DNA from: Chalciporus piperatus
Lineage: Eukaryota; Basidiomycota; Agaricomycetes; Boletales; Boletaceae
Assembly: GCA_038093975.1 (NCBI GenBank)
Contig: JBBPTG010000058.1
Span: forward strand, 1 to 64,000
Reading direction: 5' to 3'
Length of the DNA: 64,000 nucleotides
A model generated the notes under the pieces. It worked only from the letters and a program-made list of their open reading frames with translations. It was not told the origin of the DNA and searched no databases. The position numbers were made by a program, and so were the translations under genes. Of this stretch, positions 46,485 to 56,759 are shown one piece after another; position 1 is the stretch's first letter, and every line of letters starts with the position of its first letter.

Positions 46485-47807
46485 TGGCTGTTTTCTTTTA
46501 AAGCTTCGGCTGCCTGTGCCTTAGCTTCGGATTCAATACGGTCGCGCCAATACGCTTCCGCTTCTTGATTGGTATATGCCGCTTGATGCGACATGTAACT
46601 TGTGCTGGTGGACGGGCCAGCGGGGTAGGGGGAAGATTGGGGAGGGTAGGGTGCAGGGATGGTACCTGCGAAGGGCATCTGCCGGTTGTCAAACGGCAGG
46701 GAAGTCTCAACATATTGTTGCGAATATGGATCCCACATAACAACTTGTCTCTGACGCGGCCTGTGGGGCTTTGGGCACGTGTTTGCAAAGTGACCTGGCT
46801 GGTCGCAATTGAAACAGTTTCCCCGAACGGGGGATCTTGGCATTTGCTGTGCCGACAGATCCATCGGGGCTCCACGACCAGGCTGTGTGCCTGTGGGAGT
46901 GAAACGGGGGGCCGCATACGGAGCGGGGGGACGTGGGAGCGGACGTGATGCAATTGGGTAACGAGGGGGGAGATACGGATATGAAGATGAAGGCCTTGGC
47001 GCAGACGCGGGTGCCTGACGAACTGGAGCACCGCGTTCAACAACAATACGCTCGAACGTGCGACCTAACTTTCGGTAGGTGTCGATGGTATTGGTTAAAT
47101 TTTGCTCATCAACGTTGGTGTTGATTTGCGCCTGATAATAGATTTTGTAATCTATTGCCTTTTTCAGAAGCTCTTTGGCATGAGCGTCTTCTATTTCCGA
47201 TTCCGCCTTCAACAATTCAAACTCCTGGAGGAAGATGTCCACAGGTTTCCCAGCCTGCTTTAATGCTTCCAATTTCCTGAGACTCTCATGAGCGAGAACG
47301 TCAATCTGGAAATGTGATTTGAGGAGATGTGAGAATATTGTCCACGTGGGCCATGCTAGTAATCCCAGAGGTTCTCGAGCAGGTTCTGGTTCGCCTTCTA
47401 CTGGTGGCGGTGGTAGTAGTTCGTACCGAGACCATTTCTCTATTGTCATCTGAGCGAACCCAGCTGCTTTTCCTTCTAACCGTGAGAGTACGGCGAGGCA
47501 TCGAACTTTGTTGTTTTTCCACGTGTGGACGGACTGCCAGGCGTTAACCTGCGCCCACCACAAACGGAACTTGGTGCGGTCACCATCCCATTTTCCCGGG
47601 TCGGCAACTTTTTTTGGACACGGAGTCCGAATTGTCTGAAATGAGCGCCTTCAGAGCGGCGGTGAGAGCAGCGATGGGATCAGCGGGATCTGCCATCGGA
47701 GATTCGGGACGGGGAGTAGGGGGATGTGAACTTTCGGATGAGGAAGGGAAGTGACGTGGGGGTGATCTGTAACCTTGGGGTTCTTGATCTAAGAACTCTG
47801 CTGACAT
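46481..47807 (-). pseudogene. gag: Chromovirus gag (copy 1), one frameshift
   Basis: The frame starts at the ATG at 47807 and runs 75 codons. After a seven-base A run in sense (plus-strand T7 at 47609-47615) it must skip one base to continue as FRLWWAQVNAWQ and onward. The long ORF 47563-46481 contains the capsid-like helical region and a CCHC zinc knuckle (CFNCDQPGHFANTC), then a Pro/Tyr/Ser-rich tail. An indel in the homopolymer is the simplest cause. The gag TGA overlaps the pol ATG. Confidence 0.85.
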
Positions 47808-48504
47808 ATATCCTTACTGAACCCTATCTTCCAAAGGTTCTCTGGGGATGACAGACACGAGGACGAAGAAAATATTTTTTCGAGCGGAGGTAATACCTGC
47901 GACGCTTATCGGAATCTTTGCAGACCTTCTGAGGAAGTTTCCCAAGATCTGTTTGGATTTTACACATACACTACTCTCGAACTTCTATTTTCGAGCAGCA
48001 GCAAAAGCTATCGTAATACAGGATACTATTTTTTATTGTTTTCTATTTTTGTACCTCGGCGGTGCTGCCGGCTTACGTTGCTACGTATGACTCAGCCAAG
48101 GGGGCGGCGACGCGCTTTTCCCTTGTCGTCCTTCGCAATTGGGCACGATCCCAATCCGGTCTTCGAACAAAATACTATAGTACTGGGGGTAACAGAGACG
48201 GGGCACTAAAGGCTGGCCCGAACGAAATGAAAAGCCAGATGGCGAATGCGTGACGTCAACGGGTGATCACGCGAACCCGGATCGTGTCTACAGTCAGAGG
48301 GTTTGCGCGTGAGCGGACCCCAAGACGTCTCGAACGATCAAAAAGCCCCTTGTGCACTATGGGGAACAGCAACTTTATCCTTATTTATAACGGCGGACGA
48401 CCGTATAGACAACAGTGGATGGAGTTGTTTTCTCCTGTGTGTCACGTACACAAACGATGCTTTTTGACCAACTCTTTAGCCCTAGAGTCCGGGCGGTGTT
48501 TTCA

Positions 48505-48515
48505 AGTCTAATCCA
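48505..48515 (-). promoter_or_regulatory. Putative self-priming primer binding site
   Basis: Two bases after the 5' LTR the sense strand reads TGGATTAGACT. The exact complement, AGTCTAATCCA, lies inside the LTR (plus-strand 48618-48628) at the position expected for the transcript 5' end. This is the arrangement of Tf1/sushi-type self-primed elements. No typical tRNA 3' end match was recognised. Confidence 0.6.
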
Positions 48516-48517
48516 AG

Positions 48518-48972
48518 TGTTATGACAGAGTCAAAACACGGCGGGGACTTAAGGCAACACTAAGCCTTGCAAGAGGATAAGCTGAGTACTAAAGCTTAAT
48601 TGCGGTGAAGCAACAAATGGATTAGACTGGGGTCTGTGATAAGTACAGGGTTACTTATATACTATTGAGAAGTGCGCACAGACCAACAGCCGAATAAGGA
48701 AAACACAAAGGGAAAGATAAATAAGGTAAATGGTACGATGATAAGAAAAGGTACCAGGTACGGATTAGGGTCTAGGCCATGACATCATTGCTGACTCATC
48801 TAAGTCTAGACCTTTGTCACGTGACCTGATTATGTAATAGTTTATGTAATGCTACAGGGACTACCGGAGCGGATTAAGATGAATCCGGCTTGACCCCTAA
48901 GTTGTAGACAAAGTCCATAGTTCGAATACCGTTGTAGGCAAAAGTTTGAAAAGTTTTTTAAATACTATAACA
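48518..48972 (-). repeat. 5' LTR of chromovirus copy 1
   Basis: 455 bp, read on the minus strand. It contains a TATATAAG box (plus 48654-48661) about 33 bases before the AGTCTAATCCA segment that could begin the transcript. The 700 bases between this LTR and gag are untranslated leader. Confidence 0.9.
48654..48661 (-). promoter_or_regulatory. TATA box in chromovirus 5' LTR
   Basis: TATATAAG on the minus strand. The same box is conserved in the 3' LTR of copy 2 (55099-55107), each about 33 bases upstream of AGTCTAATCCA. Confidence 0.6.
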
Positions 48973-49478
48973 CCTTGGATCAGGACTTCCATGGATACTC
49001 TGACGCTGGATGGTCGCAGGACCCGGACAACTCCCGTTCCACTTCCGGATTCCTTTTTCTCAGCAATCGCGGTGCCATTTCCTGGTCCAGCAAACAGCAG
49101 AGCATGGTCGCACTGTCTACCACGGAATCAGAGTACATCGGACTCAGTCTCGCTGGACAGCACCTTGCTTGGCTCCGAACCTTCTTTGCGGAGATTGGAC
49201 ATCCTCAGAAGGGCCCAACAACGCTCAACTGCGATAACCAGGCCGCCATCATCCTTTCCCGTGATCCTCAGTTCCGAGCTCGAACCAAGCATATCAAACG
49301 GAAGTACCACTTCGTCCGGGACGACTTGGTTACGACCGGAGAAGCCGTTATCCAATATGTTCCTACTGGGGACATGGTTGCTGACATCCTTACCAAGCCT
49401 CTTGTCAGGGAGCAACACTGGAAGTTCGTTCGTGGGATGGGATTACGATTGCGCTCGAGTGGGAGTGTCAAAATATAG
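48973..49478 (+). pseudogene. Copia pol fragment (RNase H)
   Basis: The open frame begins at the chromovirus LTR edge and encodes the Ty1/Copia RNase H and tail: YSDAGW, a STSGFLF segment, GAISWSSKQQSMVALSTTESEY, CDNQAAI, a RTKHI..KYHFVRD segment and DMVADILTKPL. Everything upstream (gag, protease, integrase, RT) is missing, cut exactly at 48972/48973. The stop at 49476-49478 lies a few codons inside the following LTR, as is usual in Copia elements. Confidence 0.9.
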
Positions 49479-49732
49479 TCCAATCCGTGCCTATCCGCTT
49501 CTTTCCGCTTCCGGATAGCCCCTATCCGGAACCAGATACTTCCGGATGCATTCCGTGTTTAATCCGACGTTTCCGATGCCCGGAACGCACGGAAACATCT
49601 CCGGATTCGTTGGAACGGATCCCTTTTACATTCGTATGTTCTCCTATATGTCATTCACTTGTCTATTCCCTTTCGTGACATCTCTGTTCACCATTCACCC
49701 TTTCTATTCTTATCCATGTCAAGTCCTTGACA
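49466..49732 (+). repeat. Copia 3' LTR
   Basis: This 267-bp segment begins TGTCAA, ends TTGACA (perfect 6-bp inverted ends) and follows a purine-rich GAGTGGGAG tract. Beyond 49732 the sequence becomes gag of another element, so this Copia appears to have landed in that gag gene. Confidence 0.75.
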
Positions 49733-50303
49733 ACTTTGGACATGTAGGATAGCGCAAAGGCGATCTTCTTGGGATCTGTGTTGTATACGTCACCATTGAC
49801 AGTGAGATAGAATTGGATGGAATTCATCCAGGCAGTGCTTTTCTCAAAGGAGCCATCAAAGGTGTCTGGGGCTCCGATGCGGAGTTCAGTGGGTTTGGAG
49901 GAAGACATGGGGTTTACGAAGGTAGGAGGTGGAGGTACCTGATATGCTCCTGATGCAAATGCGGGCGCGGGAAGGGAAGGAGTGGAGAAAGCTGGGGTTC
50001 GTGGGGGAGCAGGTGACACAGGGAACTGTGGAGCTCTTTGGGATATTGGGGTCGGTGACGGTGGTGTTGGTGACCTTGTAATGGTTACAGCTGAGGAAAA
50101 TTCGTGGGAGAGGTGAAGGGTTTCTTCTTGTTCTTCTTGGGTGGTGATTGGTTCGTCGTAAAGATCAGAGGTGTCGTAGGGATTAGAGGAATGTTCCTCT
50201 TCAGGTGAGCCCGAGTCAGAGGATTCGGGGTTCTGTGGATTAGCGGTCTCTCGTGGGGGGCCCCAGCGAGAGGTGTTGAGGTGAGGTCGTTGGGAAATGG
50301 TGG
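49733..50303 (-). pseudogene. gag: N-terminal gag of a second Gypsy family (element B)
   Basis: The minus-strand frame is open from about 50303 to 49733. It is acidic and Pro/Ser-rich, then carries FDGSFEKSTAWMNSIQFYLTVN and KIAFALSYMSK, the conserved start of Ty3/Gypsy capsid. No ATG is found in the frame; translation may begin after a splice site near 50303 or at a non-ATG codon. It is cut at 49733 by the Copia LTR. Confidence 0.75.
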
Positions 50304-50346
50304 AGGTCTACAGCGAAGGTAGCCTTCAAGGGGAAGTTAGACCTTT

Positions 50347-50822
50347 TGTTACGCTTGTACCGGGTAGGTCGAAGCGTAGACGTAAAAGCCTAGTCAAAGA
50401 CAAGGGTTTCAAGAATAGCCTAACGATGAGATGTCCACGTTAAGGCCTAGCGTCCGTTCAAGAGCGGGACGGTGACTCTCAGAGGGTTCAAGGGAAAACA
50501 AGGAGTAACCAGGCTAGATTGCGTACTAGGTCTAACTTAAGGTTACAGGAAGAGACTCGAGGGTTTATATAGATAAGTGAACAAGTTAAGGGCAGGCATA
50601 GAAAGAGTCAAAATGAGTCAGAATGAGCTATGACGAATAAGAATGAGTCATGCTCAGTAAGTGTATGAGTCAGCGATGACGAAGTGTAGAAGGTGAAAGA
50701 ACATGAGGGAACATTCGCTGACTAAAGTGAAGTAAGAAATAAGTGGCCTAGGCAGGACTTGAACCGGCGACTAGGACTTAGTACAAGGCAACGGGGAAGG
50801 AAAGAATGGGATGATCGTAACA
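50347..50822 (-). repeat. 5' LTR of Gypsy element B
   Basis: 476 bp with matching inverted ends (TGTTACG..CGTAACA), read on the minus strand, with a TATATAAACC box near 50565. The element B gag follows it. Its outer edge at 50822/50823 lies directly against gag of chromovirus copy 2. Confidence 0.8.
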
Positions 50823-51133
50823 ACTTTGCTAACGCCTGCCCGAAACCGCGCCGTCCCCGTCAGAGACAAGTGGTTATGTGGGATCCCTATTCTCAACAAT
50901 ATGTTGAACATTTCCTGCCGTTTGACAACTGGCAGATGCCCTTTGCAGGTACCATCCCTGCACCCTACCCTCCCCTTCCTTCCCCCTACCCCGTTGGCCC
51001 GTTCACCAGCACAAGTTACATGTCGCATCAAGCGGCATATACAAACCAAGAAGTGGAAGCGTACTGGCGCGACCCCATTGAGTCAGAAGCTAAGGCACAG
51101 GCAGCCGAGGCTTTAAAAGGAAGCAGCCGATGA
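50823..51133 (+). pseudogene. gag: Chromovirus gag C-terminal part (copy 2)
   Basis: The reading starts inside the zinc knuckle (FANACPKP) and continues to the normal end, where TGA overlaps the pol ATG as ATGA (51130-51133), exactly as in copy 1. The N-terminal three quarters are absent. Confidence 0.8.
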
Positions 51134-54100
51134 GAGAGATGGGTTCTCAGAGGCATGGACTTAGTTTACCCAATGGTTGTATTAGTACCGATCCTCATGT
51201 TCCGTTTAAATATAACTTTTAATCTTCTTCTGAAAGGGCGTCCCCTAGTGGCGTGGCGACAGAAGTAAAACAATTTGTGCTTAATTCCCTTAAGGTAAAT
51301 TATTCGAAAAAAGAAATCCCATCAAAAATACATGTAAGGAATCAGAATCGGAAAAACGAGCTGGATCTCGCTATTACTATTATGTACGACAAAGGGGAAC
51401 AATGGAAGAAAATGGAGTTTGCCGCTCTATTGGATTCCGGTGCAACCGAAACCTTTATAGATAAATCGTTCTGTGAGCGACATGGTTTGACACTGGAAGA
51501 ACTTCCTTTTCCTATTCCAGTGTACAACACCGACGGCTCAGAGAGAGCGATAGGCGGTGTCACTCACAAGGTTTTGCTTGTTTTGGGACACAATGGACAT
51601 TTTGAACATATGGACGCTTTTGTTTCTGTACTTGGCACTCATCATATGATCATCGGCTATGATTGGCTTGAAAGGCATAACCCTGAAATTGATTGGGTGG
51701 CCAAACGAGTACGATTCACACGCTGTACGGATCAGTGCAAAGTAGTCAACTATCATTTAAATCGTTCCTTTTCTATTCGTCGAGTGTTTGAGGCGGGGCT
51801 CACCGAGAAAGTCCCAGTAGAGCTCCACGAATACTTAGACGTCTTTTCAGAGCAAGAGAGTGAGCGTATGCCTACCCGAAAGACGTGGGACCACGCAATA
51901 GATCTCAAGCCTGATTTCGTTCCCAAAAAGGGTCGGGTGATTCCGATGTCCGAACAGGAACTAGATGACGTCAAAAAGTTTATCGATAAGGAGTTATCGA
52001 AAGGATATCTTCGTCCGTCGAAATCCCCTCAGACATCTCCTGTTTTCTTTATTCCAAAAAAGGACGGTAAAAAGAGATTAGTTATGGACTATCGTTACGT
52101 AAATGAGGGAACTGTCAAGAACGCTTACCCTCTTCCCCTGATTTCTGGACTTATCGACCAGCTCAAAGGAGCTGATATGTTTACTAAAATGGACCTACGT
52201 TGGGGATACAATAATGTTAGGATAAAAGAAGGCGACGAATGGAAAGCGGCTTTCGTTACTCCATTTGGCGCTTACGAACCAGTTGTCATGTACTTTGGAC
52301 TTACGAACTCTCCCCCCACATTCCAACAAATGATGAACGATCTATTTAGCGATCTTCATGGGGTTCTTATTATTTATATCGACGATCTCATGATCTTTAC
52401 GTTCGGAAAAACTAGAGCAGAGCACTTAGAAATAGTTAAAACCGTATTGCAACGTCTCAGAGAGAACGATCTTTACGTAAAACCAGAAAAGTGTAGCTTC
52501 GCGGTGGATTCCGTAGATTTCCTGGGAATGGTCATCTCCCAGAAAGGCGTAGAGATGGACAATTCAAAGGTGCAGGCTATTTTGGACTGGCCGGCGCCAA
52601 CTCGGTTGAAGGGTGTTCAGTCCTTTTTGGGATTGGCTAACTTCTATCGACGCTTCATTCAGGGTTTCGCTGACATTGCTCGTCCCTTGAATGACCTTAC
52701 CAAAAAGGACACACCATCATGATACCGGTGGGGACCGGAGCAACAGCAAGCTTTTGACAAGCTGAAGCAGCAATTCACTACCGCTCCGCTTTTAGCTAAT
52801 CCTGACCGCTCTAAAGAAGTCAGAGTAGAAACGGACGCTAGCGATATTGCAACGGGAGCTGTGCTCTCGGTTAAATGCGATGATGGCCTCTGGAGGCCTT
52901 GTGCCTTCATTTCCCATTCCTTTAGTTCTGCCGAGAAGAACTACCCGGTTTATGACAAGGAGCTTCTAGCTGTCATTCGGGCTTTGCAGGAATGGAGACA
53001 TTATCTAATGGGTTGAGAACATTTCGAGATTTGGACTGATCACAAGAATCTCGAATATTGGAAATCTCCCCACACTCTGAGCCCACGTCAAGCACGCTGG
53101 AACGCGTTGCTCTCAGAGTATAATTACTCGATTATTTATAAACCGGGTGCTACAAATGGAAGGGCTGATGCTTTATCTCGTCGAGAAGATCACAGAGAAG
53201 CAGATCCCGACCATAACAAAAATATTACTGTACTTCCTGCTTCTGTTTTTATTAATACGGTTACTCTTTCTTCACCTATTTATGACGAAATACAAAATGA
53301 ATCAGAAAAAATAAAAAATGATACGGTAGATGGCTTCGTTTTTGACGAGGGGTCTATAGTATTTAAAAATGACAAAAACAAAGTTTTCGTTCCTATTTCC
53401 TTATGTACTAAATTACTTACAATTCTTCATGATTCCCCTATTGGTGGCCATGGTGGCCAACTTGAAGGACATACCTTACATTTAGTTACTCGTTATTTCT
53501 CGTGGCCTGGTGTCACAAAGGACGTTAAAACATACGTAGAACATTGTCAGACGTGCGCCCTCACGAAGGGAAAGTCAACTGCACAAGCTGGCAAATTAAT
53601 TCCCCTTCCAGTTCCGAAAGAACCATGGAAGGATATATCTATAGACTTTACCACGGGTTTCCCCAAATCATGTGGTTTTGATGCTATTTGTGTAATTGTA
53701 GATCGCTTCTCTAAAGAAGTCGAGTTTATCGCTTGTAAAAAGACAATTTCTTCAAAAGAACTAGCTATTTTATTTAGAGACAATGTTTGGTGTAGACACG
53801 GACTTCCCTCTTCGATTGTTTCAGATCGAGGACCGCAATTCGCATCAGAATTTACTTCGCAGCTTTGCACCCTTCTAGGAATAGAACAGAAGCTGTCAAC
53901 TGCTTATCATCCCCAAACCGATGGCCAAACGGAGTGTATGAACCGAGAACTCCAGCAGTATCTCCGCGCTTACGTGGCTAAACGTCAAACGGAATGGGCT
54001 GATTGGTTGAAGATAGCACAATTCCATCATAATTCCTCCCTTTCCACCGCTACCGGAACGATCCCCTTCGCTATCACAAAAAACTACTTCCCACGCATGG

Positions 54101-54780
54101 GATTCGAAGGCGATTCATCTCCAGCTGGTGCATTCTTAAAGAAATGTGGAAAGGCACACAAAGAAGTGGAGCAGGCGTTAGAAGAAACTCAGAACCGGAT
54201 GAAAGAGCAAGCGGACAAGCATCGGTCCGAAGCTCCAGATTATCAAATCGGAGATTTTGTTATGTTATCCACGGACAACCTCAAATTACCTTATCCTTCC
54301 AAAAAGATGACGCAGAACTGGATCGGACCTTATCAGATCACGAAGGTTCTTCCCAATGCAGTCACACTAGACTTGCCCAATTCCATGCATATCCATCCCA
54401 CGATTAATGTCAAACGGGTCAAACCGGCTAAAGAACCGTTGGAAGGGCAACCGGTCCGTCTTCCGGATCCGGTAATAGTCAACCAAGAAGGAGAAGAAGA
54501 GTACGAGGTAGATTACGTAGTAAAGTCTCAGGTTAAACAAGGACAGTTAGAGTACCTGGTTCATTGGAAAGGCTGGGACATATCGGACCGTACATGGGAA
54601 AAGGCAGCGCATTTGTCAAATGCACCTGAAGCTGTTAAAGCTTTTCACAAAAAGCACCCGTCCGCCCCACGCCGAATCAACATGACCATGGGAAATTTCT
54701 CTGCCTTGTTCCAAAAATACGAAAATCTGACAGAGGTTCCTGAGTGCAAGTTGCCGAATCACCTGGAATGCGATTCCTAG
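51130..54780 (+). pseudogene. pol: Chromovirus pol with chromodomain (copy 2), three stops
   Basis: This is collinear with copy 1 pol and lacks its one-base deletion, so the integrase follows RNase H in frame. Disruptions are TAA at about 51220-51222 in the N-terminal leader, TGA at 52720-52722 created by a six-base in-frame insertion after the KKDTP codons, and TGA at 53014-53016 where copy 1 has CGA (Arg). Protease, RT (YIDD near 52377), RNase H, HHCC/DDE integrase and the chromodomain (about 54500-54660) are otherwise intact. Confidence 0.9.
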
Positions 54781-54791
54781 AGAGGGGATAG

Positions 54792-55244
54792 TGTTATAGT
54801 ATTTAAAAACTTTTCAAACTTTTGCCTACAACGGTATTCGAACTTTGGACTTTGTCTACAACTTAGGGGTCAAGCCGGATTCATCTTAATCCGCTCCGGT
54901 AGTCCCTGTAGCATTACGTAAACTATTACATAATCAGGTCACGTGACAAAGGTCCAGACTTAGATGAGTCAGCAATGATGTCATGGCCTAGACCCTAATT
55001 CGTGCCTGGTATCTTTTCTTATCGTCGTCCCTTTACCTTATCTATCTTTCCCTTTATGATTTCCTTATTCGGCTGTTGGTCTGTGCCCACTTCTCAATAG
55101 TATATAAGTAGCCCTGTACTTATCACAGACCCCAGTCTAATCCATTTTGTGACTTCACCGTCATTAAGCTTTAGTACTCAGCATATTCTTTGCATAGGCT
55201 TAGTGTTGCCTAAAGTCCCCGCTGTGTTGTGAGAGATCATAACA
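54792..55244 (+). repeat. 3' LTR of chromovirus copy 2
   Basis: 453 bp, TGTTATAG to CATAACA, preceded by the PPT AGAGAGGGGATAG. It carries the TATATAAG box and the AGTCTAATCCA segment in the same spacing as copy 1. Confidence 0.9.
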
Positions 55245-56460
55245 CCCAACAGTTCACTAGCTTGAGGCCTAAGTTAGTAGTGCTTTAATTGAGTTACTTC
55301 AGTGGGTTATAGGAGATTTACTGAGATACCACAGAATGCTAGGTGTATGCAGTAGGCACAGTAGCTAGAATAGTTCCTAATGATACCCATTGACTGTCCC
55401 TCTTTTCCTATCACACCCTGAGCTCCACATTGTTGTGTTCCTGGTATGTTTTTGCAAGTCTCCTGAGTTTCTGCTCACTTTCTCACGCTTTTCATATGAC
55501 ATTTGCTTTCTCCTGCACTCAATCCTGAAGCTAGCCTCTCGCAAATTTGGGGATCTAGTGTAATTTATGTATTCTATGTACCTAGATAGTTGCCCTGATG
55601 TATAGATCAGTGGATTGACCGCTTCAGAGCATATAGTAATAGGCATCATATCTATTCCTGCATCCCAGGGGAGGCCCCCTGGTGTCTGAGATTCTGCTAT
55701 CCTGTAGATATATGTATGACACACCTATGTATAAATTTTAAAAGCATGTCTACCTGGCTGATCAAAAATGCGAACCGCTTTTTTGTAATTCAGGGGCAGG
55801 AGGGCAATCTACTCCACACCACAGGGACAGATCCCTGCTATCTGAGCTGCTAGGATATTGTTCCAATACATATCCACTACTTAGGAATCAAGTCTTATAA
55901 CATATTTACCCAGCCAATCAAAAATGCGAACACATTTTTGGTTTTCTGACATTTGTAGATATCTACCTATATACAGTCTAAGATTACAAGTAAAGCGGTT
56001 GGAAATGCCAACTAACACTGTACAGTACTGGGATGATAAATTGGAACAATCCCTGAGGGCAGGGAAGCGAATGGTTGAGCAGAAAAGTGAGGGGAGGGTA
56101 TATTGAAACTATGTGTCCCAAAAAGGACATGTCGTGCGCGTTCTGGAGGTGCCGGCGGCGCGCGAGAACGAGCAATCTAAGCGATTATGTAAGCATCGAT
56201 GCATCGCACAAAACATATGAAGAAATGAAGAAAAACATACCTAGCTATACATAGTGCCAGGACTGAAAAAAATGCGGTGTGGCTGTGCTGGTGGAGGCTC
56301 ATGCGAGGCTCGCGAGAGGCCCGCGGGAGGCCCCGAAGAGGCCCCGAGTGAAATTCCTGGCAAGAGCCTCCAAAGAGGGGGGTCTAAGAGACCCATTGTT
56401 CCCTACAAGGAAAATGGGTCTGTGAGACCTCTATTGGGGCCGAAAAGTGCTGCCTGAGGT
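55245..56460. other. AT-rich non-coding stretch
   Basis: No gene is seen. A ~25-base motif containing ATCAAAAATGCGAAC occurs twice in direct orientation, at about 55761 and 55915. Around 56300-56345 the DNA is a GGC/GAG-rich run with palindromic CTCGCGAG and CCCGCGGG. Confidence 0.4.
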
Positions 56461-56463
56461 GAG

Positions 56464-56759
56464 ACACGTGGTTTGAAGAGAACGGAGAGCCGAAACCGAA
56501 GGACGTACAAGAGAAGGAAGGTGTTCTGCTCCCGTCATCCAAGAGCTCCATTCGTCAGAAGCTGAGAGAGATTGGCGATAAAGAAGGACCCGTATACAGT
56601 GGCGTCGGATCGCTGAGCGAGGAAACGGGTGCAAGGATGGCGGAAGAAGAGGTTGAGCTCCTTGGCGACTTGTTGGAGAAGATGTTGCGTTATCAGCCAA
56701 GCGAACGAATTACGATGCAGGAGGTAGCTCGCCATCCTTGGTTTAGCTATGGGGTGTAA
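56464..56759 (+). pseudogene. SRPK-type protein kinase C-terminal fragment
   Basis: The open frame reads TWFEENGEPKPK.. then LREIGD, an EEEVELLGDLLEKMLRYQPSERITMQEVARHPWF segment and a TAA at 56757-56759. The last part is the kinase subdomain XI signature (E..LL.DLLEKML...P.ERIT..E...HPWF) of SRPK-like kinases common in basidiomycetes. The ATP-binding and catalytic loops are not found upstream, so this is a 3' remnant. Confidence 0.7.

Larger units (their letters stand above)
42385..48972 (-). mobile_element. Full-length chromovirus (Ty3/Gypsy), copy 1
   Basis: This 6.59-kb element has two ~454-bp LTRs (TGTTAT..ATAACA), gag, pol and a C-terminal chromodomain, all on the minus strand. The PPT (AGAGAGGGGATAG in sense) abuts the 3' LTR. 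The flanks do not share a target duplication: chitin synthase sequence is on the left and Copia on the right. One indel in gag and one in pol disable it, but otherwise the coding capacity is complete. Confidence 0.95.
50823..55244 (+). mobile_element. Chromovirus copy 2, 5'-truncated
   Basis: This is the same family as copy 1 but in plus orientation. It lacks the 5' LTR and most of gag, and keeps pol and the 3' LTR. The break at 50823 coincides with the edge of the element B LTR. At least three nonsense positions disrupt pol. Confidence 0.9.

Noticed and set aside
50735..50822. tRNA-like T-arm (GGTTCAAGTCC, minus strand) suggesting a tRNA gene
   Set aside because: No matching acceptor, D or anticodon stems could be built. 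The segment lies inside the element B LTR, so a tRNA gene is not supported.
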